Made by a program: the position numbers and the translations under genes
The notes under the pieces: model-generated
What the model was told of the DNA's origin: nothing
The model's database searches: none
What the model saw: the letters and a program-made list of their open reading frames with translations, nothing else
Assembly (NCBI GenBank): GCA_963667715.1
Contig: OY763926.1
Location: 1,612,001 to 1,676,000 of the forward strand
From: JAFGDI01 sp963667715
Lineage (GTDB): Bacteria > Planctomycetota > Phycisphaerae > Sedimentisphaerales > SM23-30
Reading direction: 5' to 3'
DNA: 64,000 nucleotides
In this document: piece by piece, positions 53,788 through 61,202 of the stretch
Layout: the number at the start of each line of letters is the position of its first letter
Position numbering within the stretch: position 1 is the first letter of the stretch

Positions 53788-54993
53788 ATGAAAACGACAT
53801 TCCATGTAATGAGTAAGCCGATTGGGGCAGTATGTAATCTTGACTGTACTTATTGTTATTATCTGCATAAAGAGGGCGGGTATAAGCAGGCGGACAGTTA
53901 CCGGATGAGTATGGCGGTTTTGCGTGAGTATATACGCCAGAGCTTTGACCATCAGCCGGGGCCGGAGATCCATTTTTCATGGCAGGGTGGTGAGCCGACG
54001 CTGCTGGGTGTGGAATATTTTGAGACATTGGTGAACTGGCAGAGGCAGTATAGTCAGCCGGGTAAGTATGCGGTGAACGATATTCAGACGAACGGTACGC
54101 TGCTCAATGACCGCTGGTGTGAGTTTTTCCGTGCTAATAGCTTTTTGGTAGGTGTTAGTATTGACGGGCCGCCAGATCTGCATGATCATTATCGCAAAGA
54201 TAAAGGGGGCGGGCCGACCTGTCATCGGGTGGTAGAAGGTATACGAGTGATGCAGAAGCATGGTGTGGAGTTTAATACTCTGACGGTGCTGAATCGTAAG
54301 AATACCAAGGAGCCGATGCGTGTCTATAAGTATCTGACAGAAGAGGTGGGGTCCAACTATTTGCAGTTTATCCCGTGTATCGAGCCGATCGGGTTCGATG
54401 ATCCGAACCATATGTGGGTTGCTGGTAATGAGGATATGGCGGTGACAGATTGGAGCGTGCTGCCGGAAGATTATGGCGATTTTCTGATCGAGATATTTGA
54501 CCATTGGGTGCGAAACGATGTTGGTCGAGTGTTTGTCCGTATATTTGATACGATGCTGGGGCTGTGGATGGGGATGCCGTCGTCGTCGTGTAATTTTGGC
54601 GAGATATGCGGTAAGGCACTGGCGTTGGAACATGATGGCAGCTTGTATAGCTGTGACCATTATGTGTTCCCGGAACATAAGCTGGGTAATATTCGCAAGA
54701 CGGGGCTGGGTGCGATGGTACTGTCGCAGAAGCAGATGGATTTTGGTTTTGCCAAGGAAGATAATCTGCCGGAATATTGTAAGCAGTGTGAGGTTAAGTT
54801 TGCCTGTAATGGCGATTGTCCGAAGAACCGTATTCTGCTTACGCCTGACGGTGAGCCTGGGTTGAATTATCTTTGTGCTGGTAATAAGAAGTTCATGAAG
54901 CATATAGATCCGTATATGCAGTTTATGGCGAATGAGCTGAAGAATGGTCGGAATGTGCTGGGGGTAATGGAGTGGGCCAGGGGGAGGAAGTGA
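53788..54993 (+). CDS. Anaerobic sulfatase-maturating enzyme (radical SAM)
   Basis: A 401-residue radical-SAM enzyme that oxidises the active-site Cys or Ser of sulfatases to formylglycine in the cytoplasm. The N-terminus GAVCNLDCTYCYYLHKE (Cys 15, 19, 22) is the radical-SAM cluster motif with the anSME-type CYYL. Further marks are HFSWQGGEPTLLG, NDIQTNGTLLND, GVSIDGPPDLHD, and C-terminal SPASM cysteines (SCNFGEICGK, YSCDHYVFPEH, YCKQCEVKFACNGDCPKN) for two further clusters. Length is normal. No sulfatase gene is in the window, so the partners are elsewhere. Planctomycetes typically carry many sulfatases. Confidence 0.93.
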   Translation: MKTTFHVMSKPIGAVCNLDCTYCYYLHKEGGYKQADSYRMSMAVLREYIRQSFDHQPGPEIHFSWQGGEPTLLGVEYFETLVNWQRQYSQPGKYAVNDIQTNGTLLNDRWCEFFRANSFLVGVSIDGPPDLHDHYRKDKGGGPTCHRVVEGIRVMQKHGVEFNTLTVLNRKNTKEPMRVYKYLTEEVGSNYLQFIPCIEPIGFDDPNHMWVAGNEDMAVTDWSVLPEDYGDFLIEIFDHWVRNDVGRVFVRIFDTMLGLWMGMPSSSCNFGEICGKALALEHDGSLYSCDHYVFPEHKLGNIRKTGLGAMVLSQKQMDFGFAKEDNLPEYCKQCEVKFACNGDCPKNRILLTPDGEPGLNYLCAGNKKFMKHIDPYMQFMANELKNGRNVLGVMEWARGRK

Positions 54994-55050
54994 GGAGGTG
55001 AAGAAGTGCACAAGTAGTAAGTGCAAAGTGCAAAGTGGGGCGGTTTTTTT

Positions 55051-55150
55051 GACGGGATAAACGACCGGGTACGGTCTGGATTTTTACGCTAGATTGAGGG
55101 TAGGGTAATGGCGGTTGGGAGTGTTTTGCTTTCCCGAGGGGCGGGGGAGG
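55051..55150. repeat. Dispersed repeat C, 100 bp, copy 1
   Basis: Runs from GACGGGATAA to GGGGCGGGGGAGG and includes CCGGGTACGGTCTGGAT, GATTGAGGGTAGGGTAATGG and TTTTGCTTTCCCGAGG. Copies 2 and 3 are at 55,730 and 60,872. A T run precedes each copy. Could be a structured RNA or a small mobile repeat. Confidence 0.85.
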
Positions 55151-55194
55151 TGAAGAATTAAGGTAAGGATGTAAATTGTGGGTAGGAGTTGTTG

Positions 55195-55698
55195 ATGATG
55201 AAGAAAAAAAGATTAAGAATATATGTACTTTTTTTTTGTTTTCTTAGCTTGGCAGCTATGCTATTTGTTTCGACCATGATCAAAAAGGCAAAAACGTTGG
55301 TTCGGTTTAATTATTTATGTAGCGAACTGGAAATGTATATTGATCATTTTGGGTATTTTCCTAGAAGTGAACAGGAAATGATCAATCAGGGTGTGTTGAG
55401 AGTACGGGGTGAGGGAGATGAGAAGGAGTATGAATTTTCATTGGATGGTTATGATGGTATGGCTGGCTGGTATAGCATGCCTGATCTCGAATATTTTAAG
55501 GTGAATTTTGGTGTTAAGTTTGATGGGTTAGCTATTAAAGATGGGGTTGTGGTAGATAGAATTACCGGGGAGCAAGTGTATTTGTTATCATGTCCTGAGC
55601 CGCGTGCAAGTGAGCTGCGAGAGGAGCTTATGGCTATTAGCAAGGCTTTGTATGATAAAATGAAAGAATGTACTGTGGTTGGTGATAATCTAGAATAA
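55195..55698 (+). CDS. Membrane-anchored hypothetical protein (pseudopilin-like?)
   Basis: A 167-residue protein starting at ATG 55,195 (TAGGAG upstream). After a basic start (MMKKKRLR) comes one membrane helix (about 9-30, IYVLFFCFLSLAAMLFVSTMI), then LVRFNYLCSELEMYIDHFGYFPRSEQ. The phrase on a small helix followed by GYFPRSEQE resembles the GspG-type pseudopilin motif, but the prepilin peptidase site is not clear, so I leave it unnamed. Repeat C copies flank it on both sides. Confidence 0.55.
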   Translation: MMKKKRLRIYVLFFCFLSLAAMLFVSTMIKKAKTLVRFNYLCSELEMYIDHFGYFPRSEQEMINQGVLRVRGEGDEKEYEFSLDGYDGMAGWYSMPDLEYFKVNFGVKFDGLAIKDGVVVDRITGEQVYLLSCPEPRASELREELMAISKALYDKMKECTVVGDNLE

Positions 55699-55729
55699 CG
55701 CTATAGTCTATATTTGTGGTATTTTTTTT

Positions 55730-55828
55730 GACGGGATAACTGACCGGGTACGGTCTGGATCTTTACGGCAGATTGAGGGTAGGGTAATGGCGGTTGGGGG
55801 TGTTTTGCTTTCCCGAGGGGCGGGGGAG
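55730..55828. repeat. Dispersed repeat C, copy 2
   Basis: About 95% identical to 55,051-55,150 over 99 bases, also preceded by a run of eight T residues. Confidence 0.85.
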
Positions 55829-55859
55829 TAATTATTTTACCATGAAGTTCAGGGAGATC

Positions 55860-55960
55860 TTAGGGCGGTCGAGCCGCAACTAATAGTTTTATATAAGAAG
55901 AGAATTAAGAGTTTAACGCAAGGACGCTAAGACGCAAAGATATGGTTGGCGGGTTGTGGT
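55860..55960. repeat. Dispersed repeat B (AATTAAGAGTTTAACGC), copy
   Basis: TAGGGCGGTCGAGCCGCAAC ... TTTTATATAAGAAGAGAATTAAGAGTTTAACGC (in pieces) then AAGACGCAAAGATATGGTTGG. The full length matches 60,714-60,810; partial copies lacking the first third are at 46,515 and 47,747. Confidence 0.8.
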
Positions 55961-56151
55961 GGATGTGATGTTCTGGATTGGGTGGGGGTGGTTTTTTGAA
56001 CCACGGATTAACACGGGTGGACACGGATGAAAAACAGTTGGCAGTGTATGGTGTTGATTATGATTTAATTTATGAAATTGGGTAAGGATGGTAATAATAA
56101 TTAAGAAGAGTTTCTCGCAAAGGGGAAGAAGAAATTGGCTAGGATATTTGT

Positions 56152-56326
56152 GGAAACCTCTAAAAATTCATTCCGGGCTACAAACGGTCTTGATTTTTCC
56201 TGAGCTGCGTCACGAAAAACCATGAACCCCGATGTACATCGGGGCCAATATGCCCGGTTCTTCGTTCCTTGTCAGCAAAAATCAATCCTCGTCTTCGCCT
56301 CAAAAGCAATTTTCAGAGGTTACCTT
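56152..56326. mobile_element. MITE-like repeat (family D), copy 2
   Basis: Matches 53,162-53,326 over its whole length, with ends GGAAACCTCTAA and TCAGAGGTTACCTT. It differs by a block near 56,225 where CCCCGATGTACATCGGGG, a palindrome, replaces about ten bases of copy 1. Confidence 0.8.
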
Positions 56327-56330
56327 GTAT

Positions 56331-56513
56331 TTTTGTATTCGCTTAGCTCATTGCTTGGAAGTCAAACTGAAGTTTGAACTCTTAAAGCTTCGCGAGGTGA
56401 TTTGGTAATGTGGCATTGGGTGATGCTCTGGGGTTGGTTGGGAATTAAGGAAGAAGGCTTAAGAATCCCGACGTGTATCGGGAAACTCTTGCGCAGAGGG
56501 CTGGTTGGTGGGT
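56331..56513. repeat. Dispersed repeat E, copy 2
   Basis: Over 90% identical to 47,903-48,086, starting 5 bases after the family D repeat. It is uninterrupted and shows what the 46.6-kb copy looked like before the MITE entered. Confidence 0.85.
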
Positions 56514-56651
56514 TGTGGTTTTGTATGGGGTGTTGGTGTTAAGAATATTTTTTTTGCAGGGATATGGGGATAAGAGAGTAATGAGTAATTGTATATATGG
56601 GGAGCGAGGACGAACACTGACGAGCACTGACTGTCACGGACGAGGGAGTAG

Positions 56652-56681
56652 GGAGACGCAATGTGTTGCGTTTCTACGGGA
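56652..56681. repeat. AGACGCAA hairpin repeat (family F)
   Basis: AGACGCAATGTGTTGCGTTTCT forms an 8-9 bp hairpin followed by ACGGGAG. Related copies with AATATTTTGCGTCTCTAC lie at 46,838-46,865 and 48,112-48,138; the latter touches the 3' end of the giant secreted protein gene. Confidence 0.7.
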
Positions 56682-56690
56682 GATTAATTG

Positions 56691-56731
56691 AAAAGAGCCA
56701 TGTTCGTATTTAGGTTGAACAAGGCTCTTTT
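56691..56731. terminator. Terminator next to tRNA-Cys (bidirectional)
   Basis: AAAAGAGCC (56,691-56,699) and GGCTCTTTT (56,723-56,731) pair perfectly, with an inner TGTTC/GAACA extension. It lies 3 bases beyond the tRNA 3' end on the minus strand. Confidence 0.8.
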
Positions 56732-56734
56732 TTA

Positions 56735-56808
56735 AGGCGGCGGTGGGATTCGAACCCACGAATAACGGTTTTGCAAACCGTCGCCTTGGACCACTTGGCT
56801 ACGCCGCC
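56735..56808 (-). tRNA. tRNA-Cys (anticodon GCA)
   Basis: A full cloverleaf on the minus strand: acceptor GGCGGCG/CGCCGCC (7 perfect pairs), D arm GCC...GGC, anticodon stem ACGGT/ACCGT with loop TTGCAAA giving GCA, T arm GTGGG-TTCGAAT-CCCAC. The discriminator base is U73, characteristic of tRNA-Cys. CCA is not encoded. Confidence 0.95.
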
Positions 56809-57104
56809 GGAGTTAGGGAGTTTTGTAACTCTCTTCCAAGAAAGGGAAATGCTATCATAAGGTGGTTGATTTGTCAAGGGTTAGAATGGTTAAAAAGTAA
56901 AAAAAGGGTTTAGGGGGATTAACTATTTTAACATATTAGCGAAGAGTGGGGTGGTGGATGGTGAAAAGTAAGAAAAAGTTTACTTTTTTTGAGTGTTGTA
57001 TGGCTTTTTATTCGCAATTATAGTCAAATTTGTTAATATCTATTTATCTGAATGTTTCATTCATATCGATTGTATCGAATTTAATTTGCATTTGAGGACT
57101 AGAG

Positions 57105-58745
57105 ATGATTGCGCGTGTGTTATTCGCATTGGCGGTGATTTGTGCCGTCGTGGGTGCGGAGAATGTATTTACATACAGTTATTTTAAGGATAGTGTCGAG
57201 CTTGAGGCGGTAGCTGATAAGTATGCGGCGGATGTTCGGCTGGGCATTGAGTCTGGAAAGGCTGGTATTGGTCAGTTTGGCGAATGGGCGGTGGCCAGTG
57301 GTGAAGAGCTGGGCAGGGCGATGAAAGGGGCAAACGGCAAAGCCGGAGTTGGTAAATATTATTCACGGGTATTCAAGGGTAAAAATGGTAGCGAGCTGAT
57401 AGTTGGTTCGCGTGTGCAATTGCAGTTTGGCGAGGGGGTGAGTAAGGGTCGCCGTGAGTCGATAATGGCTGATGCGGGGCTGGTGATATTGGACGATCGT
57501 GAGCTGATGCGGGGTTATTATCTGTGCGAGAGCTGTTGTGCTGACAGTGATGCGGTATTGGCACTAACTAACATGGTTGCCAAAGGTGACGAGCTGATAT
57601 TTTGTGAGCCGGAGCTGATAAGCAGCGGTGGCGGATTAGGGGATTATGTGCCTGATAGTACAAATTGCTGGGCGTTGGAAAATGACGGCAGTCGGTATGG
57701 TGAGGCTGATATTGACCTTGACGCTACATTGGCCTGGGACTATACATGCGGTTCGGACGAAGTGGTCGTAGTGGTTTTTGATGTTGGTATTGACCTGGGG
57801 CATCCTGACCTGAACGTGGCATACGCACGTGATTTTACCAGTGACGGGGGCGACGGTGGAATTGTGAATGCCAGCTATGACAGGCATGGAACGGCGGTTG
57901 CGGGCTGTATTAATGCACAGCTCAATGGAATGGGTACGACGGGAATAGCACCTGGCTGTAAGCTGGCATCTGCCCGGACGATGAGGGGGACCAGCACAAG
58001 CGGGAGCTGGACGGCCAGTAGTACGTGGCTGGTGTATGGTTTGGTGTGGGCACGAGATATAGGTGCGAAGGTTACGGTAAATAGTAATTATTATAACAGT
58101 CCGAGCTCTGCGATAGCGAGTGCTTATGATTCGACACGAAATAGCGGGCTGATCCATTTTGCCAGTGCGGGCAATGAGTCGGTGGCGAGCTTGTCGTTTC
58201 CGGGTTCGGTGGCGAGTGTGAATGCGGTATCGGCGGTAGATACCTTTGGTAACCTGGCAGGTTTTAGCAGCTATGGTAACGGTTTGGCATATGCGGCGCC
58301 GGGGATGTTGATCTATAGTACTGATATTTCAGGGGCGGGCGGCTATAGCAGCGGTGATTATGTCTTTATGGAAGGTACTAGCTTTTCATGTCCGCTGGCG
58401 GCTGGGGTGGCGGCGCTGGTATTGTCTGTTGACGGCGGGCTGGGAGCTGAAGAGGTAGAGGGAATAATGGGCCGCTCGGCGACCGATCTGGGAGAAGCGG
58501 GCTATGATACGAGATATGGCTATGGAATGGTGAACGCATATCATGCGGTGGTGCTTGCTGATAGCGGGGCGTGTCAGCGGTCAGATATCAATCGTGACCA
58601 TATGGTAGATATGGCCGATGTTGCGGCTCTGGCGGTTGGTTATGGAGTTGGGGGCGATAGTATGGCAGATCTGGACTGTTCTGGCGGTATAGGGCTGGGT
58701 GATATGGAGCTGCTGGTGAGTATGTGGTTAACCTCTGACCGGTAG
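57105..58745 (+). CDS. Secreted subtilisin-like serine protease (S8) with dockerin-like end
   Basis: A 546-residue exported protease. Signal peptide at residues 1-18 (ARVLFALAVICAVVGA), a propeptide-like region to about 185, then the S8 catalytic domain: Asp in VVVVFDVGIDLGHPDLN (about 226; most subtilases have D-S/T-G, here D-V-G), His in YDRHGTAVAG (about 261), the oxyanion-side FASAGNE, and Ser in EGTSFSCPLAAGVAALVL (about 427). The C-terminus (about 490-546) is a dockerin-like calcium pair, DINRDHMVDMADVAALAVGY and DLDCSGGIGLGDM. It starts with GAGGA before the ATG. Cell-surface or extracellular protein degradation is likely. Confidence 0.92.
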   Translation: MIARVLFALAVICAVVGAENVFTYSYFKDSVELEAVADKYAADVRLGIESGKAGIGQFGEWAVASGEELGRAMKGANGKAGVGKYYSRVFKGKNGSELIVGSRVQLQFGEGVSKGRRESIMADAGLVILDDRELMRGYYLCESCCADSDAVLALTNMVAKGDELIFCEPELISSGGGLGDYVPDSTNCWALENDGSRYGEADIDLDATLAWDYTCGSDEVVVVVFDVGIDLGHPDLNVAYARDFTSDGGDGGIVNASYDRHGTAVAGCINAQLNGMGTTGIAPGCKLASARTMRGTSTSGSWTASSTWLVYGLVWARDIGAKVTVNSNYYNSPSSAIASAYDSTRNSGLIHFASAGNESVASLSFPGSVASVNAVSAVDTFGNLAGFSSYGNGLAYAAPGMLIYSTDISGAGGYSSGDYVFMEGTSFSCPLAAGVAALVLSVDGGLGAEEVEGIMGRSATDLGEAGYDTRYGYGMVNAYHAVVLADSGACQRSDINRDHMVDMADVAALAVGYGVGGDSMADLDCSGGIGLGDMELLVSMWLTSDR

Positions 58746-58959
58746 GCCTTTTATAGTTTGGTAAAAAATGACAAAATATGGTCGAAATTTGATTTTTTAG
58801 TTGAAGTGTAGGCCCTTTTCTGTTAAATTTTTATGTTTCTAACCCATTGCGGTATTTGACTGGCGATAGTCAGGGTAGATGAGATGGTGGGTTGGTGGTA
58901 TGTAAGATATTATAATATAAAGATTTGTATTTGTTTGAAGATATAATCAGGAGCATGAA

Positions 58960-59163
58960 ATGTCAGTAGATCGTTCATTAAGAGGAAGCAGCTTGTTGAC
59001 TCGTCATCGTAATGTATTAACACGTGCAGAACGTTTGGTCAAGCTTGAAGATCAGGGCAAATGGGTTGACGGCGAAAGCACAATCCTGGGTATGCCTAAG
59101 GTTGGTAATAAGAAGACCGTTGGTGGTAAGAAGAAGAAACCAGCCAAGAAGGAAGAGAAATAA
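58960..59163 (+). CDS. Small basic protein of the Planctomycetes/Verrucomicrobia/Chlamydiae type
   Basis: A 67-residue, highly basic protein with MSVDRSLRGSSLLTRHRNVLTRAER, then KWVDGESTILGMPKVGN and a lysine-rich tail. This is the pattern of the short basic protein conserved in the PVC superphylum, thought to be tied to ribosomes or RNA, though its function is not settled. It is the best taxonomic marker in the window. A ribosome binding site (CAGGAG) precedes the ATG, and a terminator with a GGAA loop follows. Confidence 0.85.
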   Translation: MSVDRSLRGSSLLTRHRNVLTRAERLVKLEDQGKWVDGESTILGMPKVGNKKTVGGKKKKPAKKEEK

Positions 59164-59255
59164 TCCAGAGTTAATCTTTGGATATTCCCGGCTGCTTGCC
59201 GCGGCGTAAAGCTGGCGGTGTTTATGCTCGTTGAACAATATGGAATACGCATTAG

Positions 59256-59281
59256 ACATGCTCGGGAACGGGCATGTTTTT
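59256..59281 (+). terminator. Terminator after the small basic protein
   Basis: ACATGCTCG-GGAA-CGGGCATGT: nine pairs (one T-G) with a 4-base loop, followed by TTTTTGC. It lies 93 bases after the stop codon. Confidence 0.7.
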
Positions 59282-59403
59282 GCATGCGCGGGAAAAGAGA
59301 GTGGAAGTGTATAGGTGGAGAAGTGCACAAGTGCGAAGTGCGAAGTGCGAAGAATACTTTAATTGACGCTTAATAATTATTTATATAGAACAGGGGTTAT
59401 GAA

Positions 59404-60513
59404 ATGGAAAATTTCCTGGCTGATAGAGTGAATGGTATGGATGCTTCCGGAATACGTAAGATCTGGCAGTTGGCACAGAATATGACCGATCCGGTAAACT
59501 TTAGTATAGGCGAGCCTGATTTTGATGTGCCGGAACCGGTAAAGGAAGCGGCGATAAGGGCTATTCGCGATGGCAAGAACGGTTATACACTTACAACTGG
59601 TCTGGTAGATCTGCGTGCGAAGATCGCAGAGAAGGTATCGGCTGAAACTGGCTGGGAAGATCCTCAGGTAATAGTAACCTGCGGAGTGAGCGGGTGTCTG
59701 ACTCTGGCATTGTCGGCGCTGGTGAATCCCGGCGATGATGTGCTGATCCCAGACCCGTACTTTGTGATCTATGACCAGATGGTAGCTATGCTGGGCGGTA
59801 AGCGGGTGTATATTGATACATATCCCGATTTTAATCTGACTGGCGATCAGGTGGCATCTGCGGTAACAGATAAGAGTAAGCTGCTGTTTGTTAATTCGCC
59901 GTCGAACCCGAGCGGAGTAGTGTATAAGCCGGCTGATCTTCGTTCGATCGCAGATGAGGCGAGGAAGAATGGTCTGATCGTGTTGTCAGATGAGATATAT
60001 CGAGAGTTCAGCTATGATGGTCCAGCGGATACGATCGCGAAGTATTATGAGAATACGATCATTATGGGTGGGTTCTCCAAGAGCCATGGAGCTCCGGGCT
60101 GGCGTCTGGGTTATCTGGCGATGCCGAAGCATATGGCACCGCTGTACGATAAGATGGCGACCCTGCAGCAGTATACGATGGTATGTGCACCGCATCCGTT
60201 CCAGATAGCGGCGATGGTGGCGATGGATTATCCGGTAGATGATCTGGTGGCAGAATATAAGGGCAAACGTGATATGGTCTATGATGCACTGGCGAAGGAC
60301 TTTGGCATGATCAAGCCTGGTGGTGCGTTTTATGCTTATGTACCGGCTCCGGGCGGATCGGCGAGTGAGTTTGTGTTGAAGGCGATCGAGAATGATGTGC
60401 TGGTGATACCCGGTAACTGCTTCTCACAGAGAGATACCCATTTCCGGATAAGCTATGCGACTTCTAATGAGATGATCGAGAAGGGGCTGGCGAGGTTGAA
60501 GGATTTGGTGTAG
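59404..60513 (+). CDS. Class I/II PLP-dependent aminotransferase
   Basis: A 369-residue aminotransferase of fold type I, aspartate-aminotransferase-like. Motifs: FSIGEPDFDVPEPVKEAA at the N-terminus, GYTLTTGLVDLRAKIA, PDPYFVIYDQM, FVNSPSNPSGVVY (residues about 160-172), LSDEIYREFSYDG, and the PLP lysine in GGFSKSHGAPGWRLGY (about 226). The C-terminal RDTHFRISYA holds the substrate-carboxylate Arg. The preferred amino acid cannot be told from sequence; it lies alone, with short heptamer repeats before it and repeat elements after it. Confidence 0.9.
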   Translation: MENFLADRVNGMDASGIRKIWQLAQNMTDPVNFSIGEPDFDVPEPVKEAAIRAIRDGKNGYTLTTGLVDLRAKIAEKVSAETGWEDPQVIVTCGVSGCLTLALSALVNPGDDVLIPDPYFVIYDQMVAMLGGKRVYIDTYPDFNLTGDQVASAVTDKSKLLFVNSPSNPSGVVYKPADLRSIADEARKNGLIVLSDEIYREFSYDGPADTIAKYYENTIIMGGFSKSHGAPGWRLGYLAMPKHMAPLYDKMATLQQYTMVCAPHPFQIAAMVAMDYPVDDLVAEYKGKRDMVYDALAKDFGMIKPGGAFYAYVPAPGGSASEFVLKAIENDVLVIPGNCFSQRDTHFRISYATSNEMIEKGLARLKDLV

Positions 60514-60713
60514 GAGATGGTGAAAAGTAAAAGGTTCAGGGTTTTCGTTTCGATGTATATCGGTGCTTGAGGATTTCTGGCTTTTTGATCGATGTAATAA
60601 TAAGCTCAGAATATTGGTTCTGGCTCAATTGGTTTGATTGAGTTGGGGGCTGGTGTTCTGGGCTTTTTTTGTGTTTGTTGGGGAGAGAAGGCATACTGGG
60701 CACGAAAGTACGC

Positions 60714-60810
60714 TAGGGCGGTCGAGCCGCAACCGAAAGTTTTATATAAGAGGAGAATTAAGAGTTTTAACGCAAAGGCGCGAAATCGCAAAGAGTTGGT
60801 TGGCGATTTT
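60714..60810. repeat. Dispersed repeat B, copy at 60.7 kb
   Basis: Full-length copy matching 55,860-55,960 (AGGGCGGTCGAGCCGCAACC then AGAATTAAGAGTTTTAACGC). Confidence 0.8.
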
Positions 60811-60871
60811 GGGTTGGTTTGAGATGGTGGTATTGAGAATAGTTTTTGTGTGGAAGTGCGAAGTTTTTTTA

Positions 60872-60971
60872 GACGGGACAACCGACCGAGTACGGTCTGG
60901 ATTTTTACGGCAGATTGAGGGTAGAGCTATGGCGGTTGGTGATGGTTTGCTTTCCCGGATTGCGGGGGAGG
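60872..60971. repeat. Dispersed repeat C, copy 3
   Basis: 100 bases matching 55,051-55,150 with several substitutions (GACGGGACAACCGACCGAGT; CCCGGATTGCGGGGGAG). Preceded, as the others, by a T run. Confidence 0.8.
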
Positions 60972-61202
60972 GATGATTTAAGGCAAGGTCGCGTAGTGCT
61001 TGGCGTCTGTAAAGTAAGAAGAGTATTGGCCAGGGTGCGATGATTTTTAGGATAAGAGGAAGAGGAGATTGTTTCTCGCAGAGGCGCGAAGACGCAAGAG
61101 GGATGAAGTGAATGAATGATATAGTGGTTTTATTGTTTGTGTCTGTGTAAGTTGTTTTATAACAAAATGTTAGGTGTGTGATTGTTGTAAACAGGGACGG
61201 AC

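Larger units (their letters stand above)
55699..56151. other. Intergenic repeat cluster
   Basis: Gene-free. Holds repeat C copy 2 and repeat B (both listed), then GAACCACGGATTAACACGGG (about 55,999-56,030) and GTTTCTCGCAAAGGGGAAG (about 56,110), which resemble small repeats near 47,676 and 47,830. Confidence 0.6.
60514..61202. other. Gene-free repeat region between aminotransferase and IS4 element
   Basis: No gene. Holds repeat B (60,714-60,810) and repeat C copy 3 (60,872-60,971), plus GTTTCTCGCAGAGGCGCGAAG (in part, about 61,070), a piece shared with 47,830 and 56,110. The rest shows nothing I can name. Confidence 0.6.

Noticed and set aside
53977..55026. A 349-codon open frame on the minus strand
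   Set aside because: It is antisense to the sulfatase maturase, which has full radical-SAM and SPASM motifs; no ribosome binding site or known pattern on the minus strand.
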